DNA of 64,000 bases from Minicystis rosea (GCA_001931535.1 CP016211.1:10400377-10464376); one strand, 5' to 3'. Shown: positions 47,675 to 56,817, numbered from the stretch's first letter. Numbers and translations: made by a program. Notes: generated from the letters alone by a model not told the origin.

Positions 47675-50600
47675 ATGGGAGAGGTCCCACGCAGCACGCT
47701 CGCGCACGCGCGCTCGGTCGGGCACTACTTGCCGCCGGAGCTCGCGCGTCCGTTCCGACTCATCGTCTTCGATTGGGATGGGACCGCGGTGGCGAGCCGG
47801 ACAGCCGACGCCTCACGCGTCGCGGGTCTCATGAACCTGCTGCTCGCGGCGGGTACGCGCCTCGCGGTGGTCACGGGGACGAGCCTCGAGAACGTGGCGC
47901 GTCAGCTCGGGACGAGCATCACCCGCGAGAACGCGCGGCGCCTGTTCGTGTTGGCGAACCGCGGATCGGAGGCCTTCGGCTTCGATCATCGCGGCGCGCC
48001 CGAGCTGCTCTACGCGCGGCGCGCCACGCCCGAGGAGGAGCGCGCGCTCGATCTCGCCGCCGACGGCGTGCGCGAGCGGCTGTCGCGCCGCACCGGCCTC
48101 GCCTTCGAGGTGGTGAGAAACCGGGTGAATCGGCGCAAGATCGATCTCATCCCCGAGCCGCCCTTCCTCGATCCGCCGAAGAGCGCCATCGGCGAGCTGC
48201 TCACGGCGGTGGAGGCGCGGCTCCGCGGCGCGGGGCTGCGCGCGGGGCTCGTCGAGGCCGTGGAGCTGGCGCACGCCTGCGCGCGCGACGCGAGCCTCCC
48301 GGACGCGAAGATCACGAGCGACGTGAAGCACGTCGAGATCGGGCTCACCGACAAGGCCGATGCGATGCGGTGGATCTTCGACAACATCGCGGCGCCGCTC
48401 GCGATCGTGCCGGCCGACGTGCTCATCGCCGGCGACGAGTTCGGCCCCATCGCCGGCTTCGAGGGGAGCGACGATCACATGCTCTCCGTGCCCGAAGTGC
48501 ACGGCGCCGTGGTCATCTCCGTCGGGCCCGAGCCCGGCGGCGCACCGCCCGAAGTGCTGCACATCGGCGGCGGTCCCGATCGCTTCTGCGAGGTGCTCGC
48601 CGAGCAGCTCGCGCTCGACGAAGAGCAAGGGTTCTTCGCGACGCCGCGCGACGCCGCTTGGGCCATCGACGAGCCGGGCTTCGACGTGGCGCGCGAGCAC
48701 GAGATCGAGTCGCTGCTTGCGATCGCCAACGGCTACGTGGGCTCGCGCGGCTCGATCGCCGAGGGCACCAGCGTCTCGCGCCCGGCCACGTTCCTCGCCG
48801 GCGCGTTCGAGCCTTCGGCCGACGTCGCCGGCGTGCCCGAGCTCGTGGTGCTGCCCGATTGGGGGCGGCTGCGCTTCGCGGTCGAGGGCGAGCCGATCGG
48901 CGTGGAATCCGGGCAAATGCTCGGGCACCGGCGCATCCTCGACATGCGTCGCGGCCTCGTGCTGCGCGAGGGCACCGAGCACGGCGCCGGCGGTCACGTC
49001 ACCTGCATCCGCACCCTTCATCTGGCATCGCTCGCCGATCGCCATCTCCTCGTCGAGCGCGTCGAGGTGAGCCCGCAGAACTACTCGGGCGACGTGCGCA
49101 TCGACGCCATCGTCAGCGGCGACGTGCGCAGCGAGAGCGGCGCGCGCCATTGGGCCACGTTCGAGACGACCGAGAACGGCGGCGGTCCGGAGCTCCTCGG
49201 CCGCACGCACCGCGGCCTCGTCGTGGCGCTCACGTCGCACCTCGAGACGATGCCCTCGACCTGCGCGGGTGCGCGATGCACGCGCGAGATCGGGCCCGCG
49301 ATGGCCGCCGAGACCTGCGACGTGGCGGTGCGCATGGACGAGCCGCGCGAGCTCCATCGCACCGTCGTCCTCGCCAGCTCGCGCGACGCCGACGATCCCG
49401 TGACCCTCGCCGCGCATCGCCACGCCGCCATCCGCGAGGATCCACCCGATCGCATCATCACCCGCCACGTGGCCGCGTGGGCCGAGCGTTGGCGACGCGG
49501 CGGCATCGTCATCGACGGCGCGCCCAAGCTCGAGCGCGCGCTGCGCTTCGCCATCTATCACCTCGTCTCGGCGGCGAACCCCGAAGATCCACGCTGCTCC
49601 ATCGGCGCCCGCGCCCTCACCGGCGAGGCCTATCGCGGGCACATCTTCTGGGACACCGAGATCTTCATGCTCCCGTTCTTCACGCACGCGTATCCCGAGG
49701 CCGCGCGCGCGCTCATCGGTTATCGCCACGTCACGCTCCCGGGCGCGCAGCGAAAGGCCGCGGCGTTCGGCTATCGCGGCGCGCTCTACGCCTGGGAGTC
49801 GACCGACACCGGCGACGAGACGACGCCCACCGCGGTGCTCTCTCCGTTCGGCGAGATCGTGCGCATCTGGTGCGGCGAGCAGGAGCAGCACATCAGCGCC
49901 GACGTCGCCTACGCGGTCGTGATGTACGCGCGCGTCACCGGCGATCGCGCCTTCCTGCGCGGCCCCGGTCGCGAGATCCTCATCGAGACCGCGCGCTTCT
50001 GGGCGAGCCGCGTGGAGCGCGGCGCGGATGGGCTCTTCCACATCCGCAAGGTGATCGGCCCCGACGAGTACCACGAGGGCATCGACGACAACGCGTTCAC
50101 CAACTGGATGGCGCGCTTCAACCTGCGCCGCGCGGCCATCGCGGCGGCCGCGGCACCGTGTGGCCTCACCGATCCGGAAGAGCCGCGCAGGTGGCGCGCG
50201 ATCGCCGACGCCATGTACCTCGGCCTCGACGAAAAGACGGGCCTCATCGAGCAATTTCACGGCTTCAACGACCTCGCGCTCGTCAACCTCGCCGCCATCA
50301 GCACGCCCCATGTCCCCGCCGACGTGGTGCTGGGTCGCGAGCGCACGGCGGCCTCGCAGATCGTGAAGCAGGCCGACGTGGTGCAGCTCGTGGCGCTGCT
50401 CTGGGACGAGATCCCGCCCGCCGTGCGGCGCCGCTGCTTCCTCCATTACGAGCCGCGCACCGCGCACACGAGCTCGCTCAGCCCCGGCACGCACGCGCTC
50501 GTCGCCGCGCGCCTCGGCCTCGCGAGCACCGCGCTTCGCTACTTGGAGCAGACCGCCGACATCGACCTCGGCAACACCATGGGCAACAGCGCAGGCGGCG

Positions 50601-50935
50601 TGCACGCGGCGGCGCTCGGCAGCCTGTGGCAAGCCATCGTGCTCGGGGTCGGCGGCGTGCGGCCCACGCCCGACGACGCCGAGGGCTTGTCGATCGAGCC
50701 GCACCTCATCCCCGAGATCCGGCACCTCGGCATCCCGCTCACGTGGCAGCGACGGCAGCTCTACGTCGACATCGATCCGAGCGTGATCGAGGTGGTCATG
50801 GAAGACGGCGCCCCGCTCGACATTCGCGCCATCGGCCCGACGGGCGCGGCCACGGTGCGCGCCGAGCCGGGTCATCGCTACGTGGCGCGCTGGTCCGCCG
50901 CTGGATTTTCCGCCTGGGAGGAGGCCTCGCCATGA
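47675..50935 (+). CDS. HAD phosphatase domain fused to GH65 glycoside phosphorylase
   Basis: A 1086-residue fusion. Residues 1-320 form an HAD domain with motif I FDWDGTAVAS near residue 33 and a late GDEFGP resembling motif IV, similar to sugar-phosphatases. Residues about 330-1086 are glycoside hydrolase family 65: HIFWDTEIFMLPFF, the general acid Glu in GPDEYHEGIDDNAFTN near residue 797, and the phosphate-binding KQADVVQL. GH65 enzymes phosphorolyse alpha-glucosides such as trehalose or maltose to beta-glucose 1-phosphate. Carrying the phosphatase at the N-terminus suggests processing of the sugar phosphate produced. It is coupled to a universal stress protein gene. Confidence 0.88.
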   Translation: MGEVPRSTLAHARSVGHYLPPELARPFRLIVFDWDGTAVASRTADASRVAGLMNLLLAAGTRLAVVTGTSLENVARQLGTSITRENARRLFVLANRGSEAFGFDHRGAPELLYARRATPEEERALDLAADGVRERLSRRTGLAFEVVRNRVNRRKIDLIPEPPFLDPPKSAIGELLTAVEARLRGAGLRAGLVEAVELAHACARDASLPDAKITSDVKHVEIGLTDKADAMRWIFDNIAAPLAIVPADVLIAGDEFGPIAGFEGSDDHMLSVPEVHGAVVISVGPEPGGAPPEVLHIGGGPDRFCEVLAEQLALDEEQGFFATPRDAAWAIDEPGFDVAREHEIESLLAIANGYVGSRGSIAEGTSVSRPATFLAGAFEPSADVAGVPELVVLPDWGRLRFAVEGEPIGVESGQMLGHRRILDMRRGLVLREGTEHGAGGHVTCIRTLHLASLADRHLLVERVEVSPQNYSGDVRIDAIVSGDVRSESGARHWATFETTENGGGPELLGRTHRGLVVALTSHLETMPSTCAGARCTREIGPAMAAETCDVAVRMDEPRELHRTVVLASSRDADDPVTLAAHRHAAIREDPPDRIITRHVAAWAERWRRGGIVIDGAPKLERALRFAIYHLVSAANPEDPRCSIGARALTGEAYRGHIFWDTEIFMLPFFTHAYPEAARALIGYRHVTLPGAQRKAAAFGYRGALYAWESTDTGDETTPTAVLSPFGEIVRIWCGEQEQHISADVAYAVVMYARVTGDRAFLRGPGREILIETARFWASRVERGADGLFHIRKVIGPDEYHEGIDDNAFTNWMARFNLRRAAIAAAAAPCGLTDPEEPRRWRAIADAMYLGLDEKTGLIEQFHGFNDLALVNLAAISTPHVPADVVLGRERTAASQIVKQADVVQLVALLWDEIPPAVRRRCFLHYEPRTAHTSSLSPGTHALVAARLGLASTALRYLEQTADIDLGNTMGNSAGGVHAAALGSLWQAIVLGVGGVRPTPDDAEGLSIEPHLIPEIRHLGIPLTWQRRQLYVDIDPSVIEVVMEDGAPLDIRAIGPTGAATVRAEPGHRYVARWSAAGFSAWEEASP

Positions 50936-51777
50936 CCACGTGTCCCCCGGTTCCGACACCGCGGCGGCGCGTGCTCGTCGCGCTTCCACCGCAGAGCCCG
51001 CCGCATGGCGTGATCGAAGCGGGGCGCGTGGTGGCCGGCGCGCTCACGGCGGCGCTCCATGGAGTCCTCGTGTGGCCCACGGCCATCTCGCCGGCCGAGG
51101 TCCCGCGCCTGCTCCGCGTCGATCCCGAGCTGCTCGCCGGCATGGTGATCGACGTCGCCGTCGGCGATCCCGCCGAGCGCCTGCACGCCCTCACGAGCAC
51201 GCATCCCGTCGCCTTCCTGGTGCTCGTCGCCGAGGAGGAAGGGCGCGATCTCTGCGGCCTCGGCGACGTCGCCTCGCGCACGCTCGCGGCCACGAACACG
51301 GGCGTCATCGTCCTGCGCCCGCACACCACGCTCGCGCCGGTGAAGCGCATCCTCGTGCCGCTCGACGGCACCCCGAGCACCGCGGCGGCCCTCGCGCCCG
51401 CGGGCGAGCTCGCGCAACGCCTCGACGCCGGGCTCGATCTCGTGCTCGTGGAGGACCTCGCCGCCCCTCCGCCCACCGAGAGCGGCGCCATGGCGCCTCC
51501 GCAATACGTCGATCAGCCGCAGCACGAATGGCCGGCCTTCTCTTCCGAGTTCCTGCAGCGTTTCCTCGGATCGATCGCGCACGTCCCGTCCGGTGTGCCG
51601 ACGCGCTTCTTCCTCGGCGCCGGCCGTCCGGCCGATGAAATCCTCCGCTTCGCCAAAGAGCTCGACACCGATCTGATCGCCCTCGTGTGGCACGGCGGCT
51701 GTTCGGCCGAGCATGGGCTCTGCTTCCGCGACGTCGTGCGCGGCACGCGCCGTCCCGTGCTCGTCCTGCGACGCTAG
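50932..51777 (+). CDS. Universal stress protein, tandem UspA domains
   Basis: A 281-residue protein with two UspA-like domains. The first (residues 10-125) is reduced; the second begins RILVPLDGTPSTAAALAPAG near residue 140 and ends with a GRPADEILRFAKE and RRPVLVLRR pattern, in which the ATP-binding glycines are only partly kept. The ATG overlaps the GH65 stop (ATGA), so it is made with the phosphorylase, linking sugar storage breakdown with a stress response. Confidence 0.84.
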   Translation: MTTCPPVPTPRRRVLVALPPQSPPHGVIEAGRVVAGALTAALHGVLVWPTAISPAEVPRLLRVDPELLAGMVIDVAVGDPAERLHALTSTHPVAFLVLVAEEEGRDLCGLGDVASRTLAATNTGVIVLRPHTTLAPVKRILVPLDGTPSTAAALAPAGELAQRLDAGLDLVLVEDLAAPPPTESGAMAPPQYVDQPQHEWPAFSSEFLQRFLGSIAHVPSGVPTRFFLGAGRPADEILRFAKELDTDLIALVWHGGCSAEHGLCFRDVVRGTRRPVLVLRR

Positions 51778-51797
51778 CCTCGCTACGATGCCCGCGC

Positions 51798-52664
51798 ATG
51801 ATCGAGGAAGAGCGCGGCCGCATCGTCGTCTCCGTCGCCGCGCTCACGCATGCGAGCCGAAACCGCAACGAAGACAGCTTCGGCATCGGCACGCTCGACG
51901 GCGCCTTCCTCCACGCCCCGAGCGAAGCTTGCCCGACGGGTGAGCACTGCGCGGCCTTCACGCTCACGCACGGCCTCGTCCTCGGCGTCTACGACGGCGC
52001 CGGCGGCCATGCTGCAGGCGAAGTCGCCAGCAAAGATGCGGCGCACCTCGTCCAGTCCGAGCTCGCCCACGATCCATCGCCCACCGACGAGGACGATCTC
52101 CGCGCCCGCCTGGAACAAGCCCTCGGTCACGCGAACCGCACCCTCCTCGAGCGGTCCATGGCCGATGCGCGACGGCGCGGATCCATTTCGACGGCCACCG
52201 TCGCCGCGCTCGCCGGCGCGTGCGCCATCATCGCGCAGACCGGCGACAGCCGCGCGTACCTCCTCCGCAACCGCCGCCTCGTGCAGCTCACCCGCGACGA
52301 TCGGCTCGTCGCCGAGATGGTGCGGCAAGGCTTGCCGAACATCACGGCCGAGGAGCTCGACGCGCTCCCCTCGCAGATCCTCACCAAGGCCCTCGGCATC
52401 CGCGCCGATCTGGAGCCCAGCCTGAGCCGCGTCCTCCTCCAACGGGACGACGTGCTCCTCCTCTGCAGCGACGGCCTCTGGGGAATCGTTGGAGCTCAAA
52501 CGATTCGCTCCATCCTCCTGCGCCAGCGCGCGCCCTCCATCGCCTGTCGGGTGCTCTTCGACGAAGCGATGCGCGCCGGCGGCCGGGACGACGTCACCAT
52601 CATCGTCGCTCGCTTCAGCGGCGACGGCTTGGAGTCACCGATCCAGACCGAGATCGGCGGCTGA
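51798..52664 (+). CDS. PP2C-family Ser/Thr phosphatase
   Basis: A 288-residue PPM/PP2C phosphatase. Metal-binding motifs are intact: RNEDSFGIG near residue 22, VYDGAGGHAAGE near residue 63, TGDSRAYLLR near residue 150, LLCSDGLWG near residue 218 and AGGRDDVTIIVARF near the C-terminus. It has no membrane segment and would act on phospho-Ser/Thr proteins in the cytoplasm, a natural counterpart of kinases such as that at 17367. It begins 20 bases after the universal stress gene and may be part of that operon. Confidence 0.93.
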   Translation: MIEEERGRIVVSVAALTHASRNRNEDSFGIGTLDGAFLHAPSEACPTGEHCAAFTLTHGLVLGVYDGAGGHAAGEVASKDAAHLVQSELAHDPSPTDEDDLRARLEQALGHANRTLLERSMADARRRGSISTATVAALAGACAIIAQTGDSRAYLLRNRRLVQLTRDDRLVAEMVRQGLPNITAEELDALPSQILTKALGIRADLEPSLSRVLLQRDDVLLLCSDGLWGIVGAQTIRSILLRQRAPSIACRVLFDEAMRAGGRDDVTIIVARFSGDGLESPIQTEIGG

Positions 52665-52669
52665 TCGCG

Positions 52670-53257
52670 CTACTCGTCGCCGGCGAGCGGGTTGCCGAGA
52701 TCGTCGACCAGGCCCGTGCCACCTTCGATGGGGATGGCGCGCGCCAGCGCGACCCGTTCCAACATCACCCCGAGCTCGCTCGCCTTCGCCACGTCGGGCA
52801 GCCAGGTCTGCGATCCGTCCCAGAGATCCAGGCGAATGGTCTTCTTCGTGGTTTCGCGCTCGGCGGGCGGCACGAACATGCGATCGATCTGCGACCAATG
52901 GAATCGCCGCACCCGCGGCCACCCGAGGCTCAAGAGCTCGCGCACGTCGATGCCCTCGGGGTGCAGGATCACGCCGCGCATCTGCTCGCGCAGCACGGAG
53001 GCGATCGCGCTCGTCACGAGGATGATGGCGCACACGCTCGACGGCACCACGCGCCCGCGATCGCCCTCCACCACGTAGTGGAAGAGCGTCGAGCCCGAAG
53101 GCGCGTGCTGCCCGTAAACGATCACGCCGCACACCGCGAGCGCGAAGGCCAGATACGCGAGCGATGGAAGCCGTTGCCGGAGAGGAGGCCCGAACGCGAC
53201 CCGTCGCTCCGGTCGGTAGGTCATGTCGAAACCGGGAGGCCGAGATTGTCGCGCCAT
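52670..53257 (-). CDS. Membrane protein with PH-like domain
   Basis: A 195-residue protein with two predicted membrane segments (LAYLAFALAVCGVIVYG near residue 32 and SSVCAIILVTSAIASVL near residue 72), followed by a beta-rich C-terminal domain (GVILHPEGIDVRELLSLGWP, FHWSQIDRMFVPPAERETTK) resembling the bacterial PH-like domains of YcxB type. ATG at 53257; a second ATG is 11 codons in (53224). Function unknown. Confidence 0.68.
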   Translation of the reverse strand: MARQSRPPGFDMTYRPERRVAFGPPLRQRLPSLAYLAFALAVCGVIVYGQHAPSGSTLFHYVVEGDRGRVVPSSVCAIILVTSAIASVLREQMRGVILHPEGIDVRELLSLGWPRVRRFHWSQIDRMFVPPAERETTKKTIRLDLWDGSQTWLPDVAKASELGVMLERVALARAIPIEGGTGLVDDLGNPLAGDE

Positions 53258-53320
53258 GGATCCAGTCTACACCCGGCGCGACACGATCTTGGATAGCTCC
53301 CGCGACCTACCTGCGCCGGG

Positions 53321-53656
53321 TCACTTGCACTCGGCCGCCATCGTCTTTTTGCCGCGGAAGTACTCGAGGCAGCTCACGTCCAGATCGGCGGTGAAGTCGG
53401 TGCACGGGATCGTCTCCGGCTTGGCGCCGGTGCGATCCTTGGCGAGCGCGGCCTTGCACTGCCCGCAGCACTTCACCGCCGGATCCACGATCACGGGCTG
53501 GATCGGCCCGTTGCCCGCGGTGGACGGCATGTCGGCGCCCTTGTCGGCGATCGGGTCGAACGACTCGGCCTGCTTCGGCGGCTTGGTGTTGCACGCGGGG
53601 AGCGCGAGGACGCAGGCGAAGGCGATCGTGGCAGCGGCGCAGAGCTTCTGGAACAT
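53321..53656 (-). CDS. Small Cys-rich lipoprotein
   Basis: A 111-residue lipoprotein. The signal with lipobox LALPAC ends near residue 22. The mature part has a Pro/Asp/Gly-rich linker and then a Cys-rich module (VKCCGQCKAAL, TIPCTDFTADLDVSCLEYF, final ECK), six Cys in all, probably disulfide-bonded. I know no family. It is divergent from the EI24 gene. Confidence 0.66.
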   Translation of the reverse strand: MFQKLCAAATIAFACVLALPACNTKPPKQAESFDPIADKGADMPSTAGNGPIQPVIVDPAVKCCGQCKAALAKDRTGAKPETIPCTDFTADLDVSCLEYFRGKKTMAAECK

Positions 53657-53738
53657 GGTCCACGGGTACCTGGGCCTCGCAGCGAAATCAAACCCATCCG
53701 GGCCACGCCGCCCCGGATGCTCTACCCTCGTGTCCGCG

Positions 53739-54524
53739 ATGACGACGAACCTCGCGCCCCGATCTCCCGACGCGCTCGCCCGCCCCCTCGATCGACCCAC
53801 CTTTTTCGACGGCACGCGCGCGCTCTTCGGCGGCTTCGCGTTCATCGCGCGCACCCCATCCGCGTGGCCTCTCGCGCTCGTGCCCGTCGCCGTCGCCGGC
53901 GTCGTCACCGCGCTCCTCGGCGCGGGCGCCTCGGCCCTCGTGCTGCCCAAGGTCTCCGCGTGGCTGACACCGCGCTCCGCGGTGCTCGCGACGGTCGCGG
54001 AGATCGTCGCGGTCTTGTTGCTCGTGATCATCGCGGCGATCGCGGGCCTCGCCGTCGCGCAACCGCTCTCGGGCCCGGCGTTGAACCGCATCGTCCGCCG
54101 CGTCGAGGCCGATGTCGGCGCGCCCCCGTGGCCCGACACCGGCTTCGTCGAGGACGTGAGCCGCGCCCTGCAATCGATGCTGATCGGCTACGCCTTCGGC
54201 CTGCCGTTCCTGGCCTTGCTGGCGATCGTCTCGTTCTTCTTTCCGCCCGCCGTGGTGGTCACCTTCCCGCTCAAGCTCGTGGTCCTCGCGCTCTTGTTCG
54301 CGTGGGATTTCTGCGACTACCCGCTCTCGATCCACGGCCTGCCGGTGGCCGAGCGGGTCGCCCTCGTGAGGCGCCATGCGCGGGCCATGGTCGGCTTCGG
54401 CCTCGGCATCGCGCTCCTCTCGTTGATCCCCTGCGCCGCGCTGCTCATCCTGCCCATCGGGGTGGCCGGGGCCGCTCGTCTCATGCGTCAGATCGAGCGC
54501 TGGGAAGAGACGAAGCCCCGCTGA
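53739..54524 (+). CDS. EI24/CysZ-like integral membrane protein
   Basis: A 261-residue protein with about five hydrophobic segments (WPLALVPVAVAGVVTALLGA, VLATVAEIVAVLLLVIIAAI, AFGLPFLALLAIVSFFF, VVVTFPLKLVVLALLFAWDF, GIALLSLIPCAALLILPIGV). The EI24 pattern is seen in GTRALFGGFAFIARTPSAWP and in FCDYPLSIHGLPVAERVAL, which recalls the YPLSRRG region of that family. CysZ members import sulfate, but others are uncharacterised. ATG at 53739. hemE starts 36 bases after its stop. Confidence 0.8.
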   Translation: MTTNLAPRSPDALARPLDRPTFFDGTRALFGGFAFIARTPSAWPLALVPVAVAGVVTALLGAGASALVLPKVSAWLTPRSAVLATVAEIVAVLLLVIIAAIAGLAVAQPLSGPALNRIVRRVEADVGAPPWPDTGFVEDVSRALQSMLIGYAFGLPFLALLAIVSFFFPPAVVVTFPLKLVVLALLFAWDFCDYPLSIHGLPVAERVALVRRHARAMVGFGLGIALLSLIPCAALLILPIGVAGAARLMRQIERWEETKPR

Positions 54525-54560
54525 GGCGCAAACCCATTGCCTCGCCGCCGGCTTGCGGAC

Positions 54561-55610
54561 ATGACTCGCTCCATGCACGACCGCTTCCTCCGCGCCTGCC
54601 GGCGCGAGCCCGTCGACGTGACCCCGGTGTGGTTCATGCGGCAGGCAGGCCGCTACATGGCGGAGTACCGCGAGCTCCGGGCCAAGCACACGCTCATCGA
54701 GATCTGCAAGACGCCCGAGCTCGCGCTCGAGGTGACGTTGCAGCCGCTCCGCCTCGGCGTGGACGCGGCCATCCTCTTCGCGGACATCCTCTTGCCGCTC
54801 GAGCCGATGGGCGCGCCCTTCGAGTTCGCCAAGGGCGAGGGCCCTGTGATCCACGAGCCCGTGCGCGATCGCGCCGGCATCGATCGCCTTCGCGTCTTCG
54901 ACGCGCCCGAGGGCCTCGGCTACGTCCTCGACGCCATCCGCCTCATCCGTCGCGAGCTCGACGGCAAGACGCCGCTCATCGGCTTCGCCGGCGCCCCCTT
55001 CACCATCGCGAGCTACCTCGTCGAAGGCGGCAAATCGAGCGACTACCGCCTCACGAAGCAGCTCATGTGGAGCGACCCGCAATCGTGGTCTCTCCTGATG
55101 AGCAAGATCAGCGAGGTCGTGCGCCGCTACCTGCGCGCCCAGATCGAGGCCGGCGCGCAGGCCGTACAGCTCTTCGATTCGTGGGTCGGCGCGCTCTCCC
55201 CCGAGGACTATCGCGAGCACGTCCTCCCGCACGTGCGCCACATCCTGAAGGACGTCGAGCAGACGGGCGTGCCCGTCATCCACTTCGGCACCAACACCTC
55301 GACGCTCCTCGAGCAGCAAGTCGAGGCCGGCGGCACCGTCATCGGCGTCGACCATCGCATCCCCCTCGGCGATGCGTGGCGCCGCATCGGCTACGACAAA
55401 GGCATCCAGGGCAACATCGATCCGCTCCTGCTCTGCGCCCCGCGCGAGATCGCCGCCGCGCGAGCCAAGGCCGTCCTGCGCGAGGCCGCAGGGAGGCCCG
55501 GCCACATCTTCAACCTCGGTCACGGCATCATCCCGCAGACGCCCGTGGACAACGTGAAGGCGCTGATCGACGTCGTTCACTCCATCCCGCTCGCCTCGCC
55601 CTCCGCCTGA
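54561..55610 (+). CDS. hemE: Uroporphyrinogen decarboxylase
   Basis: A 349-residue HemE, which removes the four acetate carboxyls of uroporphyrinogen III to give coproporphyrinogen III in haem synthesis. The signature TPVWFMRQAGRYMAEYR near residue 20 and ILFADILLPLEPMG near residue 75 with the catalytic Asp are intact, as are GFAGAPFTIASYL and HFGTNTSTLLEQQ. ATG at 54561 is chosen; MHDRF at 54573 is an equally plausible start. It ends in a strong hairpin (55615-55661). Confidence 0.95.
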   Translation: MTRSMHDRFLRACRREPVDVTPVWFMRQAGRYMAEYRELRAKHTLIEICKTPELALEVTLQPLRLGVDAAILFADILLPLEPMGAPFEFAKGEGPVIHEPVRDRAGIDRLRVFDAPEGLGYVLDAIRLIRRELDGKTPLIGFAGAPFTIASYLVEGGKSSDYRLTKQLMWSDPQSWSLLMSKISEVVRRYLRAQIEAGAQAVQLFDSWVGALSPEDYREHVLPHVRHILKDVEQTGVPVIHFGTNTSTLLEQQVEAGGTVIGVDHRIPLGDAWRRIGYDKGIQGNIDPLLLCAPREIAAARAKAVLREAAGRPGHIFNLGHGIIPQTPVDNVKALIDVVHSIPLASPSA

Positions 55611-55614
55611 GCTC

Positions 55615-55661
55615 GCTCGATTCGACCTGGTCGGCCTGCCGACCAGGCGCCGCAATCGAGC
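55615..55661 (+). terminator. Nested hairpin after hemE
   Basis: Inner arms CCTGGTCGGC and GCCGACCAGG pair perfectly (55626-55647) and are enclosed by outer arms GCTCGATT (55615-55622) and AATCGAGC (55654-55661). It starts four bases after the hemE stop. There is no T-run, so this may be Rho-assisted or mainly an mRNA 3'-end stabiliser. Confidence 0.55.
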
Positions 55662-55677
55662 TCTGCGGTCAGCGGCA

Positions 55678-55707
55678 TAGACGTCCTCGCGGGGGCGGTC
55701 TTATCTT
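55678..55707 (+). promoter_or_regulatory. Candidate promoter of the amidotransferase gene
   Basis: TAGACG (55678-55683) and TTATCT (55701-55706) are 17 bases apart. Transcription would start only about four bases before the ATG at 55717, and no ribosome-binding sequence is visible there, so the mRNA may be leaderless. Confidence 0.4.
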
Positions 55708-55716
55708 TTGCGCTCA

Positions 55717-56553
55717 ATGTGCGAGCTGCTCGGGATGGAATGCAACGTCCCCACCGACATCGTCTTTTCGTTCTGCGGTCTCCGCCAACGCGGCGGCCGC
55801 ACCGCACCGCATGCTGACGGCTGGGGTCTCGCCTTCTACGAAGGCCGCGCGACCCGCGTCTTCCTCGATCCTTCACCCGCGTGCGACAGCGCATTGGCGC
55901 GCTTCGTCGCCGACCATCCCATCAAGACCTTGCTCGCGATCGGCCACATTCGCCGGCGCACGCGTGGTCCGACGACGCTCGCCAACACGCATCCGTTCGT
56001 ACGCGAGCTCTGGGGCCGACACTGGGCCTTCGCCCACAACGGCACGCTGCGCACCGTACGGCGCATGAAGCTCGGCCGCTTCCGTCCCATCGGCACCACC
56101 GACAGCGAGCACGCCTACTGCGTGATGCTCGAAGCGCTCCGCACTTCGTTCACGGACTATCCGCGGCGCGCCAGCGATCTCTGGGAAGCCATCGCCGCCA
56201 TCGGCGGCGAGATCGGCGCGCACGGCACCTTCAATTTCCTCTTGGGCGACGGCCGGCACCTCTTCGCGCGCTGCGCGACCAAGCTTTGCTACATCATTCG
56301 CAAAGCCCCCTTCGGCGCGGCCGTGCTCGCCGACGACGACGTGCGAATCGACTTCTCCGAGGTCACCACGCCGAAGGATCGCGTCGCCGTCGTGGCCACG
56401 ACGCCGCTCACCACCAACGAAGCCTGGACCCAAGGCCGCCCGGGCGAGCTGTGGGTCTTCGACAACGGTCATCTCCGCGCGACCCTGCCCTCCACACCGC
56501 GCGAGAAGCGCACCCGAAGCAGGGTTTCAGGAATGCAATCCAGTCACGCGTAA
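55717..56553 (+). CDS. Class II glutamine amidotransferase
   Basis: A 278-residue protein of the YafJ/GlxB type. The N-terminal nucleophile Cys directly follows Met (MCELLGMECN), which fixes the start at 55717, since the Met must be removed. GGRTAPHADGWGLAFY near residue 26, TFAHNGTL-like FAHNGTLRTV near residue 107 and TDSEHAYCVML are the family's glutaminase motifs. Such single-domain enzymes hydrolyse glutamine, and their acceptor is unknown. The last 20 residues are basic and disordered. Confidence 0.9.
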   Translation: MCELLGMECNVPTDIVFSFCGLRQRGGRTAPHADGWGLAFYEGRATRVFLDPSPACDSALARFVADHPIKTLLAIGHIRRRTRGPTTLANTHPFVRELWGRHWAFAHNGTLRTVRRMKLGRFRPIGTTDSEHAYCVMLEALRTSFTDYPRRASDLWEAIAAIGGEIGAHGTFNFLLGDGRHLFARCATKLCYIIRKAPFGAAVLADDDVRIDFSEVTTPKDRVAVVATTPLTTNEAWTQGRPGELWVFDNGHLRATLPSTPREKRTRSRVSGMQSSHA

Positions 56554-56726
56554 GTGATCCTTCAAACGTCCTTGGATGATCCGCCGTAGGTGGTTTCATC
56601 AGGAACGGCACCGTAAACGGGTGTCGGACCACTCCCGAGGACGGCGTGCGACGGATGCTGGTTGTCCAAGACACTGTGCGTGTCGTGGAGTGCTCGAGTC
56701 CGGACCGTCGAATCGTTCACCTCCAA
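56554..56726. other. Intergenic stretch without recognised feature
   Basis: The 173 bases after the amidotransferase gene are lower in G+C than the neighbours. Six-frame reading shows no convincing ORF, and I looked for 6S, SRP, RNase P and tmRNA signatures without success. It may hold upstream control sequence for the RNA locus that follows. Confidence 0.4.
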
Positions 56727-56760
56727 AAGCGCTGTCTTGCGATCTTGCAAAGACGCGCTT
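56727..56760. promoter_or_regulatory. Imperfect 34-bp palindrome, possible enhancer site
   Basis: Left arm AAGCGCTGTCTTGC (56727-56740) and right arm GCAAAGACGCGCTT (56747-56760) pair with two mismatches around GATCTT. Its centre is about 85 bases upstream of the transcription start expected from the -24/-12 element at 56802, the usual place for a sigma-54 enhancer-binding protein. A second inverted repeat with arms ACAAAGCA and TGCTTTTGT spans 56772-56799 between the two. Confidence 0.5.
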
Positions 56761-56801
56761 CAGCACACGACACAAAGCATTGGAATGTGGTGCTTTTGTT
56801 G

Positions 56802-56817
56802 TGGCACGTCGGCTGCT
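56802..56817 (+). promoter_or_regulatory. Sigma-54 (-24/-12) promoter
   Basis: TGGCACGTCGGCTGCT matches the sigma-54 consensus TGGCACG-N4-TTGCT at all but one position (CTGCT for TTGCT), with GG and GC separated by exactly ten bases. Transcription should begin about 12 bases after the GC, near 56828. No gene starts at a normal distance, only the hairpin that follows; the next ORF begins at 57131. Confidence 0.65.

Noticed and set aside
47813..50989. A 1058-codon open frame antisense to the HAD-GH65 gene.
   Set aside because: Its Arg/His/Val-rich composition and start inside the opposite gene mark it as a shadow frame caused by high G+C at third codon positions. The same applies to long antisense frames at 1649-3832 and 25371-27818.
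56554..56726. A housekeeping RNA such as 6S, tmRNA, SRP RNA or RNase P RNA before the terminator at 56831.
   Set aside because: None of the sequence hallmarks of those RNAs could be found on either strand in this stretch.
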